DNA of 29,132 bases from SUG2458 sp051872335 (GCA_051872335.1 JBJEDT010000031.1:1-29132); one strand, 5' to 3'. Positions 15,277-24,486 are shown, counted from the first letter of the stretch. The notes: generated from the letters alone by a model not told the origin. Made by a program: numbers and translations.

Positions 15277-17039
15277 TTATGAGCTGATTGATTTAATAAC
15301 ACCAATACGGAGGATTAAAATTTGATAGAAACAAATTATATTTAGGTGATAGATTTTCAAAAATTTATACAATAGTTCATTATCCATCTAATATTGATAT
15401 GGGATGGATGGCTAAACTTACAGAAAACACAGGAGCAATATTCTCCATAAATATTGAGCCAACAGATAATACAGAGCTAATTGAAAATTTAGATGCTAGA
15501 GTAAGAGATGCTAGCTCACTTTCAAAAATTGCAAAAAATGAATCTGTAAAACAGATGAGAGAAGCGGAAGTAAAAGAGGCATCTGATATCATTAGCAGAA
15601 TGATAAATAATAATGAGGTTGTATCATATTTAACAATTTATATATGTGTTTCAGCACAAGAAGAAAAAGACTTACTTTCTAAATGTAGTGAAGTAGAAAG
15701 AGAAGTACAAAAATTAAAATTAAAAATAAGACCAATTACTAATTATTTATTAACAAGTGGATTTAAAGCAGTTGCACCATTTTTTACGATTCAAGCAGAC
15801 TTAACAGAATACTTTAAAAGGAATATATTAACTTCTAGTTTTACTGGAGGTTTTTTATTTAATACAAATACTTTTATAGATGAAAAGGGATTCTACTTTG
15901 GAATAAATCAAAATGGTGGAATAATTATATTTAATATTTGGCATAAGGATGCTGACAGAACTAACAGCAATATGCTTGTTGTTGGCAGTTCAGGAGCAGG
16001 AAAGAGCTTGTCAGTAAAACATTTAATTTATAATGAATTGCCTAGCTCTAAAATTTTAATCATTGATAGTGAGGACGAATACACTTATCTTGCTAAAAAT
16101 TTAAAAGGAAAGATTGTAAATTGTGGAGGTAGCAATACAGGACATATATTAAATCCATTGCAAATAAGAGCTAGTAAAGATGATGAGGAAGATATGAATG
16201 CTATGGCTATTCATTTTCAATTCTTACATACTTTTTTTGAGATATTATTTCCAAGTCTAACTGATATAGAATTTTCAATGTTAGACATAGTATTAGAAGA
16301 ACTATATACTAAGTTTGGAATCACACAAGACACTAATCTTTTAGAACTAGAGAATACGGATTTTCCAAGATTAGAAGATTTATATTATTTGTTAGAAAAG
16401 AAGAACGATGAGGAATATAAAGACGAGTATGTAAAACTTTTATCATTATTAAGACCAATTTCAATTGGTCAAGCTTCTACTATTTGGAACGGCTATACAG
16501 ATATAACAATAGATACTAGACTTACAGTATTTAACACAAAAAATATGCAAGAGTTTCAAGTACAATACAAAAGAGCACAATATTATAACATTATGAGCTA
16601 TAGCTGGGAAATTTTAAGTAAAAATAAGGATGAAAGAGATATTTTGATCGCTGATGAGTGTCATATACTTATTGATCCAAATATTCCACAGACATTAGAA
16701 TACCTACGAAACATCAGCAAACGTGCAAGAAAGTATAATTCAAGTATTATCGTTATTTCGCAATCATTAGAGGACTGGTTAAATGAGAAGATTCGATTAT
16801 ATGGACAAAGCTTACTTGCAAATTCAACATATAAGATGTTCTTTAAAATGGATGGTCAAGATTTAAGAGATGTTGTAAAAACATTCGGTCTAACTAAAAA
16901 GGAAGAAAATCTCATATATAATGCTAAAAAAGGGGAATGTTTACTTACTGCAGGAACGAGGAAGATATTTGCAACATTAAAAATACCACTACAGGAATTA
17001 CAGATAATAGATGAACATTTTAGTGGTGATGTGCTATGA
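15254..17039 (+). CDS. virB4: VirB4-type secretion ATPase with +1 shift at CGG 15308
   Basis: Energises assembly of the conjugation channel. The likely start is TTG 15254 inside the methyltransferase tail, with AAGGA at 15241-15245. The first segment reads KVQNNYELIDLITPI; after CGG 15308 with the C skipped it continues GGLKFDRNKLYLGDRFSKIYTIVHYPSNIDMGW, the typical VirB4 opening. The total is ~594 aa. Walker A is GSSGAGKS near residue 245, Walker B DILIADECHILIDP, followed by SKRARKYNSSIIVISQS, all intact. Starting at the first later ATG (15399) would delete the conserved opening. It overlaps the M23 gene by four bases (ATGA). Confidence 0.88.
15308..15311 (+). other. +1 frameshift site 6 (ata CGG A)
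   Basis: It joins ELIDLITPI (frame before) to GGLKFDRNKLYLGDR (frame after). Frame 0 stops at 15323 (TGA), four codons after the CGG. The GGAGG overlapping the CGG could be mistaken for a ribosome binding site, but no start codon at a usable distance is in the VirB4 frame. Confidence 0.8.
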
Positions 17040-17606
17040 AACTCATCACATTAAAATTTAAAATTATAGTAGGAGTTGTACTTTTTATTGTCTTGATATG
17101 TGCAGGTTATTATGCTACAACATTTCATTCATCTAGTTCATCAAGTAATAAGTATCAGGCAGAGGTAGGAGAGAAAGTTTATAAAGGGCAATTTCTTATG
17201 CCTGTTGAGAATTTTAATGTAGTAACTAGCAAATATGGCTCAAGAATCCATCCTATTAGTCGGAAAGCAGAGTTTTCACACAGGGATTGATTTAGTTGGA
17301 AATACAGGCAGTAAAGTATTATCAGTAAAAAATGGAGAGATAACACACGCAGGATGGCAAAATGGATATGGTAATTGTGTAGAGATAAAACATACAGGAG
17401 AAGATGGAAAAATCTTTTATACTTTTTATGCTCATATGAGAGATAACTCAATATGTGTTTCAAAAGGGCAGACAGTTGTTGAAGGACAAGTTATTGGAGT
17501 TCAGGGAACAACAGGAAATTCTACAGGCGATCATTTGCATTTTGAGATAAGGCTTGAAGATAAAAGTACAATTGATCCTGCACCATATTTGTTTACAGAG
17601 GTTTAG
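17036..17606 (+). CDS. M23 metallopeptidase (cell-wall hydrolase of the conjugation machine) with +1 shift at CGG 17261
   Basis: Membrane-anchored peptidoglycan endopeptidase that would open the wall for the channel (VirB1 role). Residues 9-28 are a signal-anchor, then a Ser-rich linker. The M23 domain begins KYGSRIHPIS; frame 0 then runs into a stop at 17288. Skipping C of CGG 17261 gives GKQSFHTGID, the universal M23 sequence with zinc ligands H81 and D85, and later HLHFE (H166, H168). Total 189 aa, complete. Both zinc motifs lie after the shift, so an unshifted product would be inactive. Confidence 0.93.
17261..17264 (+). other. +1 frameshift site 7 (agt CGG A)
   Basis: It joins SRIHPIS to GKQSFHTGIDLVG. 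M23 proteins have Gly at this position (HPI-T/S-G-K), so the family consensus confirms that CGGA is decoded as Gly. Confidence 0.93.
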
Positions 17607-17618
17607 GAGGTGTAAAAA

Positions 17619-17825
17619 TTGGATAAATCACTAAAAAAAGAAGTAATATTTTATTCAATAATTGTTGTTATATTAATTACTATAAGTATTTTAAATAATG
17701 TATTTTGGAAAATAGGAAAGGAAGATAAAAAACAGGAAAATATAGTAACTAATCAAGAAATTCAGCAATTAGAAGTAAACAATATAACTTATAATGTGCC
17801 ATTTGAAGAGAAGTGGTTGGATTAA
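17619..17825 (+). CDS. single-span membrane protein, 68 aa
   Basis: TTG start with the ideal ribosome binding site AGGAGGTG. One membrane helix (residues 9-30) and a short acidic outer segment ending PFEEKWLD. It lies in the secretion operon; the function is unknown. Confidence 0.65.
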   Translation: MDKSLKKEVIFYSIIVVILITISILNNVFWKIGKEDKKQENIVTNQEIQQLEVNNITYNVPFEEKWLD

Positions 17826-17839
17826 GGAGGGATAGCCAA

Positions 17840-18538
17840 ATGCTTAGTTATATTGCAAATATTGATACAGCCCAGTTGATACAAAAAGTATGCAAAAGAA
17901 AAAGCATATTGATTTTAAATACACAAGAGGAAATGACAGATATATCACAATATGTAAAAGAAACAAAAATTAATTTTAATCTAATAAAATATTTAGTTAT
18001 TGATTTGAATGCACTTACGAATTCAGAGACAGAAATTATAGAAAATATATATAATTTTTCTAGGCTCTACACAAAAACTAGAATTATAATATTAGCATCA
18101 AATTATAATGAACAAAATATTGTACTTACTAATTTATACGATTTAGGTTTTTATAATATTATAAATGAATTTGAAGTCCAAAAAATAGAAGAAAAATTAA
18201 ATATAGCATTAGGTGAAAATGGAATACAAAAGAATGAATCAAAGAAATTTAAAAAACGAGAAGAGGTAATTCAAAAAGAAAGTAAAGTACAGAAAATACT
18301 TGATAAAGTTAGGACAAAGACTAGTAAAACAAAGGAAAATAAGAAAGTAAAAGAAGAATCAAAAACAGATATGCCAAGTCATTCGGTATATCTTTTTTCA
18401 TTACTTTTAGAAGCTATAACTAGGCTAGTAAAATTTATTTGCTATGTATTAGTTTTTGTTTTAACTTCAATTGGATTAACAATTCTACTAAATCAAGAAC
18501 TACGAGAGTTAGTATTTCAAATATTTGGTTTGAAATAG
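17840..18538 (+). CDS. receiver-like N-domain with C-terminal membrane span, 232 aa
   Basis: ATG 17840 with AAGGAGG at 17824-17830. Residues 1-125 have an alternating strand/helix pattern (SILILNTQEEM, IKYLVIDLNAL, TRIIILASNYNE, LYDLGFYNIINEF) like a degenerate response-regulator or ParA/CpaE-type N-domain, but I see no convincing phospho-acceptor pocket. A basic linker (residues 135-185) leads to a membrane helix (about 198-222). Proteins of this build recur in firmicute ICE operons, and it may recruit factors to the channel. The function is unknown. Confidence 0.6.
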   Translation: MLSYIANIDTAQLIQKVCKRKSILILNTQEEMTDISQYVKETKINFNLIKYLVIDLNALTNSETEIIENIYNFSRLYTKTRIIILASNYNEQNIVLTNLYDLGFYNIINEFEVQKIEEKLNIALGENGIQKNESKKFKKREEVIQKESKVQKILDKVRTKTSKTKENKKVKEESKTDMPSHSVYLFSLLLEAITRLVKFICYVLVFVLTSIGLTILLNQELRELVFQIFGLK

Positions 18539-18551
18539 AAAGGGTTAGTTT

Positions 18552-18938
18552 ATGGGATATTATAGTAATGTAATGATTGCAGTAACTAAACAAGATTTTA
18601 AGAAAATAGAGACTGAACAAAAGAAAATACCTGATAATGTTTTGCTAGAAGAGCTAGAGGTAGATAATTATAAAGAAAACGATATAGAATGTGTATTTGC
18701 ACATTTTGGATATATTAAATACTACAAAGAATATGAAGAAGTTCAATTGCTAGAAAAGCGTTTAAACAAATTAAAAGATGGATATGTTTTTTGTAGATTG
18801 GGAGAAGAGGCAGGAGACATAGAATTTAGAAATAGAACAAAGTTGCCTGAATTGATGAAGAATTTTGAATTTATAAAAGAACTAAATAGAAGTTTAAATG
18901 AGGAATTAAAAGAAGAGGAGGAAGAAGAATTTGAGTAA
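18552..18938 (+). CDS. hypothetical cargo protein with EEEEEEFE tail, 128 aa
   Basis: It begins MGYYSNVMIAVTKQDF, a start I have seen in small phage and ICE hypothetical proteins. It is soluble, with a probable mixed fold up to residue ~110 followed by a Glu-rich helix and the shared tail EEEEEEFE. The tail codons (GAGGAGGAAG) also serve as ribosome binding site for the next gene, whose TTG overlaps the stop. It is separated by 12 kb from the main cargo block but carries the same tail. Confidence 0.7.
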   Translation: MGYYSNVMIAVTKQDFKKIETEQKKIPDNVLLEELEVDNYKENDIECVFAHFGYIKYYKEYEEVQLLEKRLNKLKDGYVFCRLGEEAGDIEFRNRTKLPELMKNFEFIKELNRSLNEELKEEEEEEFE

Positions 18939-19944
18939 AAAAATATTAGAAATAACAAGTATATTAATTATATTGCTAGGATGCTTAAGTGTTTGCTTTG
19001 CAAGTAGTGATTTGAAAACATTAGAACGAACAAATACAGTAGACTATAAGGTCGCTGATGAATTCTATAATGATATTGACAAAACTATTGTTGAAGATAA
19101 AGTATGCTATGAACTAAAAAATGTTGATAGAATAGATAATTTTAAAACATTAACAAAAGAAAAAGAGATAATTGAGGAAAGAGTAACTAATACGAATGAT
19201 TTAGAAAAAGTAATTAGCCTATTTAATGAAACAAAAGACATTGAAGATGATGGCTACACAGGAGCGATTACAAGAGATAACAGTACATTAAAAGTAGAAA
19301 TTAAAGACAGCTATCAAGAAGAATACAAAGTATATTTGCAAAAGTCTTACGACAATGTTCCAAGCAATGAACTAAATGACATACCAAAGGAAATAAAAGC
19401 AAATGGGACTACATACTATCTTGTAAATCCTGTATGGAATATTGCAGAAACAGAGATGGTTTCAAATAATGAAGTACCTGTAAAATATAATGGAACAATG
19501 TATTACGAAGGAGTAAAAACAAAAACCATTATAACAAGTTATTTAGCAACTATAAAATATACAGGAACTATTTCAAAAGAAGTTTTAGATACTACAACAT
19601 TTACTGCTCAATATGAAGAAGTAAAAGAGTATGGCTATATAGTACCTGCAATAGTAGGAACAACAGGAATAATATTTTTTAGTGGAATTATTTTATTTGG
19701 ACTAAAAAATGTAAAAGTATATAACTTACAAGATGGAGAGTACAAGCTAATTAAGAGATTACATTTAAATAAAAGCAAATTGCTTATAGATTTAACACCT
19801 ACTAATTTCCAAACAAGAGCATATAAAATTGTGCTTTCAAAATCACTATATAGAATGATAAGAAATAAGAATGTCAAAATTAAATATTTTGATAAAGTAC
19901 AAAACTATCAAATATTAAACAAAGAATTTGAAATAATGGTCTAG
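18931..19944 (+). CDS. exported, membrane-anchored protein, 337 aa
   Basis: TTG start inside the end of the preceding gene. A signal peptide (residues 5-25, ILIILLGCLSVCFASS) leads to a ~210-residue external domain with repeated threonine-rich strands and TITSYLATIKYTGTI. A second membrane helix follows (about 230-253, VPAIVGTTGIIFFSGIILFG), then a basic ~85-residue cytosolic domain with KLIKRLHLNKSKLLIDLTPTNF. The family is not recognised. Position just before the sortase suggests a role in the cell envelope stage of transfer or in pilus/adhesin display. Confidence 0.65.
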   Translation: MSKKILEITSILIILLGCLSVCFASSDLKTLERTNTVDYKVADEFYNDIDKTIVEDKVCYELKNVDRIDNFKTLTKEKEIIEERVTNTNDLEKVISLFNETKDIEDDGYTGAITRDNSTLKVEIKDSYQEEYKVYLQKSYDNVPSNELNDIPKEIKANGTTYYLVNPVWNIAETEMVSNNEVPVKYNGTMYYEGVKTKTIITSYLATIKYTGTISKEVLDTTTFTAQYEEVKEYGYIVPAIVGTTGIIFFSGIILFGLKNVKVYNLQDGEYKLIKRLHLNKSKLLIDLTPTNFQTRAYKIVLSKSLYRMIRNKNVKIKYFDKVQNYQILNKEFEIMV

Positions 19945-19954
19945 GAGGTGCAAT

Positions 19955-20533
19955 TTGAAAAAAGTAAAAATAATATGTGTGATCATAATAATTTTATTAC
20001 TTGCAGGAACTTCAATATTTCTGATTAATAATAACAATAAAGAATTAGTAAATGTCGAAGACATACAAACAGATAATGAATTTGAGAATGTAACTTATGA
20101 TAAAGCAGAGGACATTTGGGATGATTCTGTACTTGGAATAATTACTATTGATAAAATAGGACTAAATGCTACAGTAAAAGAGGGCACTTCTAGTGAAACA
20201 CTTTTAAATTACATAGGTCATATTGAAGAAACTGCAACTTACGATGGAAATATAGGACTTGCAGGACACAATAGAGGCTGTGAGAATAGCTATTTTGCAA
20301 GAATAAATGAGTTAGAAGAAGGAGATATCATAAAATATAAAACTAAATTCTTTGATAGAACTTATGTAGTAGATAATATTCAGGTGATATATGAAACTAA
20401 TTGGACTTTATTAGAAAGTACAGAAGAAAACAAGTTAAGTTTAATTACTTGTATAGCAAACAAAAGAAATCAAAGATTATGTGTTCAAGCAACAGAAAAG
20501 ACTTGCAATACAATGGATTCAGAGTTACAATAG
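19955..20533 (+). CDS. sortase
   Basis: Membrane-bound transpeptidase that cleaves a C-terminal sorting motif and attaches the protein to the wall. TTG start with AGGAGGTG. N-terminal anchor at residues 5-22. Catalytic residues are visible: H105 in GLAGHNRG, C166 in LSLITC and R174 in NQRL. At 192 aa it has normal sortase length. The class is uncertain (class D- or B-like). Its natural substrate should be the LPRTG-ending adhesin encoded at 21370. Confidence 0.88.
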   Translation: MKKVKIICVIIIILLLAGTSIFLINNNNKELVNVEDIQTDNEFENVTYDKAEDIWDDSVLGIITIDKIGLNATVKEGTSSETLLNYIGHIEETATYDGNIGLAGHNRGCENSYFARINELEEGDIIKYKTKFFDRTYVVDNIQVIYETNWTLLESTEENKLSLITCIANKRNQRLCVQATEKTCNTMDSELQ

Positions 20534-20555
20534 AAGAAAAAAGGAGATGATTTGT

Positions 20556-21275
20556 ATGTGGTTATGGAAGAAATTTTGGAACACAGATATCATTGGCAAA
20601 ATATATATTTTAATAATTTTATTTATTGTAGTTGTAGCGACAATAACAGTAATAACAAGATATAAAAATGCTAGTACAAATCAAATTGAAAATGAACAAA
20701 AAAATGAGATTATAGGAGAAGAGATTACATTTGAATCAAATGTAATTGACAACAATGTAACTACTGTAGCAAATATAAAAGAAGATACAAAAGAAGAAAC
20801 AACAGAACAGAGTATAAAAGATATTACGAAACAAAATATAGAAACAAAAGTACAAGAAAATTCTACTATAAAAACAAGTAGTACGCTATCATCAAATAAA
20901 ACAATAGAGAATCAAGATAAAAAAGATGTTGTTCCAGAAGATACAAAAGATGAAGAAAATACAAATTTAGAAGAAACAAAAGAAGAAATAATACAAGAGC
21001 CTAGTAAATCAGTTCCAATAGAAGAATATAAAGTAAATAATGATATGATCAATAGAATGAAAAATTATATATTAAATAATCCATCAGAAGATATGAAAAA
21101 TTATGGATTTGAAGTAGTTGTTGATAGTTCTATTACAGAACAGACAAATCAATTTACTTATACAGAACAAAGAATGAGAGACAAATTAAATTTAAGATTT
21201 GGAACAATAAGAATTTATGCTCTTGATTATTATTATAATGGAAATTTAGTTATGACAGAATGCTTTATATTATAA
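20556..21275 (+). CDS. membrane-anchored protein with Glu/Thr-rich stalk, 239 aa
   Basis: ATG 20556 with AAGGAGATG; an upstream in-frame start overlapping the sortase is not needed. A Trp-rich N-terminus (MWLWKKFW) and membrane helix (residues 13-34) are followed by ~130 residues of low-complexity Glu/Thr/Lys stalk. A folded C-terminal domain of ~75 residues comes last (NDMINRMKNYILNNPSEDM ... LDYYYNGNLVMTECFIL). It looks like a cell-surface protein carried by a flexible spacer. The function is unknown. Confidence 0.65.
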   Translation: MWLWKKFWNTDIIGKIYILIILFIVVVATITVITRYKNASTNQIENEQKNEIIGEEITFESNVIDNNVTTVANIKEDTKEETTEQSIKDITKQNIETKVQENSTIKTSSTLSSNKTIENQDKKDVVPEDTKDEENTNLEETKEEIIQEPSKSVPIEEYKVNNDMINRMKNYILNNPSEDMKNYGFEVVVDSSITEQTNQFTYTEQRMRDKLNLRFGTIRIYALDYYYNGNLVMTECFIL

Positions 21276-21296
21276 AGTAATAACTAATATATTTTT

Positions 21297-21354
21297 GACA
21301 TTTGGTTTTACCAAGTGTCTTTTTTCTGTCCTTAATACTGATTAGGTCAGTATT
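21297..21354 (+). terminator. terminator and second hairpin before the adhesin gene
   Basis: GACATTTGG/CCAAGTGTC (21297-21305, 21311-21319) with six T after it is a clear terminator for the secretion/sortase operon. It is followed by AATACTGA-ttagg-TCAGTATT (21334-21341, 21347-21354), an 8-bp hairpin in the leader of the adhesin gene, possibly an operator or RNA control element. Confidence 0.75.
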
Positions 21355-21369
21355 ATTTTATGGAGAAGA

Positions 21370-24300
21370 ATGAGTAAATTAAAAACTAAAAAAATAATAG
21401 GAGGTTTATTATTAATTATAGTATTAATAACAACATTTCAAAACACGATTTATGCAGTAAGTATGAATCAAAGAATATTAATACAAAATTATGGAGAATG
21501 TGATTATACATTACAATTTAAAAGATCAGATGGAGTATGGAGCTATGTTACTTGTGTGTTTGCAGGTTATAGTGAAAATGGGAAAGTATATCCTGCATAC
21601 TGTGTAAACAGAGGATTAGATGGAGTTGGAGAAAGAGAAGCATATAATGTAGATTTAACAAAACTAATGGATGATTATAGACTATGGAGAGTGGCAATAA
21701 ATGGTTATCCGTATAAGACACCTGAAGAAATGGGAGTAGATAATAAATATGATGCATTTTTAGCAACGAAACAAGCAATATATAGTATTTTATATAACAA
21801 TGATGTTGATACATATTATAGAGGAGGAAATGAAAGAGGAGTAAAAGTTCATAATGCTATAAAACGTATGGTAAATGAAGGCAGAAATGGTACTTATACG
21901 CCACAAGATGCTAATGTAACAATAAATAAAGTAGGAGGTTTAAAAGAAGAAACGAATTATTATTCACAAGAGTACTCTGTAAGCTCAAGAGTATCGATGT
22001 CTACATATACAATAATTAATACTTTAAATATGCCATCAGGTGCATATATAGCAGATTTAAATGGTAACAAGAAAACTACATTTAATGGAGGAAATAATTT
22101 TAAAGTAATGATACCAAAATCTTCAATGGGACAAGATTTTGATATTATTATAAACATAAGTTCAAAATGTAAATCATATCCTGTTTTTTATGGACAAACA
22201 ACAATTGCAGGAACACAGAACTATTTAATTACAGCAGATCCTTATGGAGATTTTGTTGGAAGAGCTAATTTACAAATAAAAGGGAATACATCTGTATTAA
22301 AGATTAAGAAAATTGACCAAGAAACAAAAGAAACATTAAAAGGAGTTACTTTTGAATTGAAAGGGGAAAATGGAAAAGTAATTGGAACTTATACAACAAA
22401 CAGCTCAGGTGAAATAGAAATAAAAGATTTATACCCACAAACAGTAACCTTAACAGAAATATCAACAAAAGATGAGTATGTACTAAATTCAACGCCTGTA
22501 ACAGTAAAACTAGAATGGAATAAAACTTCTAGTGTTACTCTTGAAAATATGCATAAAAAAGGAAATTTAAAAATAGTTAAAGTTGATAAGGATAATAACG
22601 ATTTGACATTGGGAGCAGTTGAGTTTGATTTAATTGATTTTAGTGGAAATATAGTAAAACATCTAGTAACTGATGTAAATGGCGTTGCAGAAGTAAAAAA
22701 TATTAATACAGGGAACTATACTTTACGAGAAACATTGACGAAGAAAGAATATAATTTAGCAGTTGACCAAAATGTTCTAGTAAATTGGAATGAAACAATG
22801 GAATATAAAGTGGAGAATGAAAAGAAAAAAGGTCAAATAAAAATAATCAAAGTCGATGCAGACTATAACGAAGTAAAATTAGAAGGGGTTGAGTTTCAAA
22901 TAATAGATAAAAATAATCATATTATTGAAACAATAAAAACAAATTCTAATGGTGAGGCTGTAACATCTCGTATTCCTATTGGAAATTATAAAATAAAAGA
23001 AGTAAATCTTGGAACTAATGAGGAATATATTTTAAATGATGAAGTAAAGACTATAACAGTTGAAGAGGATAAAATAAAAACTATACAATTTGAAAATGAG
23101 CATAAAAAGGGCAACTTAAAAATATATAAGGTTGATTTAGATGATAACACACTACCTGTATCAGATGTAGAGTTTGAGATTATAGATCAAGATGGATATA
23201 AATATACAGCTATTTCTGACGAAAACGGAATTGCTTATATTTCGGACATCAGAACTGGAATAGCAACCATAAGAGAAGTAAAAACTAATAAAATATATAA
23301 ACTATCAGAAGAAACATATGAGGCTGATATAAAATGGAACGAAACAACAGAGATGACAATAACAAATGAAAAATTAAAAGGTCAAATAGAAGTATATAAA
23401 GTTGATAGCGAAGATAAAGAAATTAAACTCGAAGGAGTTGAATTCCAAGTTATAAATTCTAATGATGAAGTTGTAGAAACTATTGTAACAGATAGTAATG
23501 GATATGCTATAACATCTCGTATTCCTATTGGTGAGTACCGTTTAAAAGAAATCAAGACAGATAATATGCATATCTTAAATGAAAATATTATAAAAGTTGA
23601 TGTTTCAACAGATATAATTTCAAGACTAGATATAACAAATGAAAGAATAAAAGGTCAGATTAAGGTTATAAAAACCAGCGAAGATGATAACTTTATAAAT
23701 GGTAAAGATGCAGGAAGTCCAATTGAGAATGTTAAGTTCGAAGTCTATGATTTAAATAATAATCTTGTTGATGAGATAACTACATTAGCAGATGGAACTG
23801 CTATTACAAGATTACTTGATAAAGGCTGTTATTTTATAAAAGAGGTGGAATCAGGAGAATGGTACTTATTAAATGAAAATACATTTACTGCAGAAATAAA
23901 AGAGCATCAAGAAATTGTAAATGTAGAGATTACAAACGAATCAGAGAAACCTGATGTTGATATTGAAAAAACAGGTATAATACAGACAACAGCAAATCAA
24001 GAAATAAAGTACGATTTCCATATTAAAAATACAGGTAATGTACCATTAGATAAGTTTACTTGGATAGATTCATTGCCAACTGACTATGTAAGAGTTGCAA
24101 AACTAATAACTGGTACATATAATCAAGACTTGAATTATTCTATATATTATAAAACTAATAAAAATGATTATAGATTATTAAAAGATAATCTAAATACACA
24201 AGTAAATAATTATATAGATTTTTCTAATTTAGAATTAGAAGCGGATGAGTATGTAACAGACTTCAAAGCTGACTTTGGAACTGTTGATGTGGGATTTGAA

Positions 24301-24486
24301 TCAGTTATAAATCCATATATATTTGTAAGAGTAAATTCTAATGTACAAAATGATGATATATTTACAAATAAAACAAGAATAGAGGGGTATAACAAAACAT
24401 ATATGGTTTGGGATGAAGATGATCACATAACAAAAGTTTATGAGAAAGAAATTGAGGTTAAAAAGCTACCAAGAACAGGAATGTAG
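21370..24486 (+). CDS. thioester-domain/Cna-B repeat surface adhesin ending in LPRTGM
   Basis: 1038 aa. A signal peptide (residues 7-29) precedes a thioester domain in which C78 (YPAYCVNRG) and Q135 (ATKQAIYSIL) are the likely Cys-Gln thioester pair used for covalent attachment to host or bacterial targets. From about residue 310 to 860 follow six or so Cna-B/SpaA-type repeats. Repeat starts (KGQIKIIKVDADYNE, KGNLKIYKVDLDDN, KGQIEVYKVDSEDKE) and ends (ENEH, TNEK) recur, each with the Lys and Glu of self-made isopeptide bonds. A DUF11-like domain follows (KTGIIQTTANQEIKYDFHIKNTGNVPLD). The protein ends KLPRTGM-stop: a sorting motif without the usual membrane helix and basic tail. It is likely the ICE's mating or host adhesin. 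Confidence 0.88.
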   Translation: MSKLKTKKIIGGLLLIIVLITTFQNTIYAVSMNQRILIQNYGECDYTLQFKRSDGVWSYVTCVFAGYSENGKVYPAYCVNRGLDGVGEREAYNVDLTKLMDDYRLWRVAINGYPYKTPEEMGVDNKYDAFLATKQAIYSILYNNDVDTYYRGGNERGVKVHNAIKRMVNEGRNGTYTPQDANVTINKVGGLKEETNYYSQEYSVSSRVSMSTYTIINTLNMPSGAYIADLNGNKKTTFNGGNNFKVMIPKSSMGQDFDIIINISSKCKSYPVFYGQTTIAGTQNYLITADPYGDFVGRANLQIKGNTSVLKIKKIDQETKETLKGVTFELKGENGKVIGTYTTNSSGEIEIKDLYPQTVTLTEISTKDEYVLNSTPVTVKLEWNKTSSVTLENMHKKGNLKIVKVDKDNNDLTLGAVEFDLIDFSGNIVKHLVTDVNGVAEVKNINTGNYTLRETLTKKEYNLAVDQNVLVNWNETMEYKVENEKKKGQIKIIKVDADYNEVKLEGVEFQIIDKNNHIIETIKTNSNGEAVTSRIPIGNYKIKEVNLGTNEEYILNDEVKTITVEEDKIKTIQFENEHKKGNLKIYKVDLDDNTLPVSDVEFEIIDQDGYKYTAISDENGIAYISDIRTGIATIREVKTNKIYKLSEETYEADIKWNETTEMTITNEKLKGQIEVYKVDSEDKEIKLEGVEFQVINSNDEVVETIVTDSNGYAITSRIPIGEYRLKEIKTDNMHILNENIIKVDVSTDIISRLDITNERIKGQIKVIKTSEDDNFINGKDAGSPIENVKFEVYDLNNNLVDEITTLADGTAITRLLDKGCYFIKEVESGEWYLLNENTFTAEIKEHQEIVNVEITNESEKPDVDIEKTGIIQTTANQEIKYDFHIKNTGNVPLDKFTWIDSLPTDYVRVAKLITGTYNQDLNYSIYYKTNKNDYRLLKDNLNTQVNNYIDFSNLELEADEYVTDFKADFGTVDVGFESVINPYIFVRVNSNVQNDDIFTNKTRIEGYNKTYMVWDEDDHITKVYEKEIEVKKLPRTGM

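Noticed and set aside
13946..17039. DNA methyltransferase gene inserted into, and splitting, a single virB4 gene
   Set aside because: The VirB4 frame continues upstream of the first ATG through the CGG shift at 15308 to ELIDLITPI and a TTG start at 15254 inside the methyltransferase tail. VirB4 therefore has its own beginning, and the TraC-like gene is a separate gene with no VirB4 junction.
645..17264. Frameshifts as random sequencing or assembly errors
   Set aside because: All seven are the same change in the same codon phase with family-consensus Gly behind them, and the 55-base gap duplication points to short reads, which seldom insert bases.
645..17264. Element decayed into pseudogenes
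   Set aside because: Apart from CGG sites no gene shows deletions, premature stops or lost active-site residues over 28 kb, and Walker, relaxase, sortase and zinc motifs are intact.
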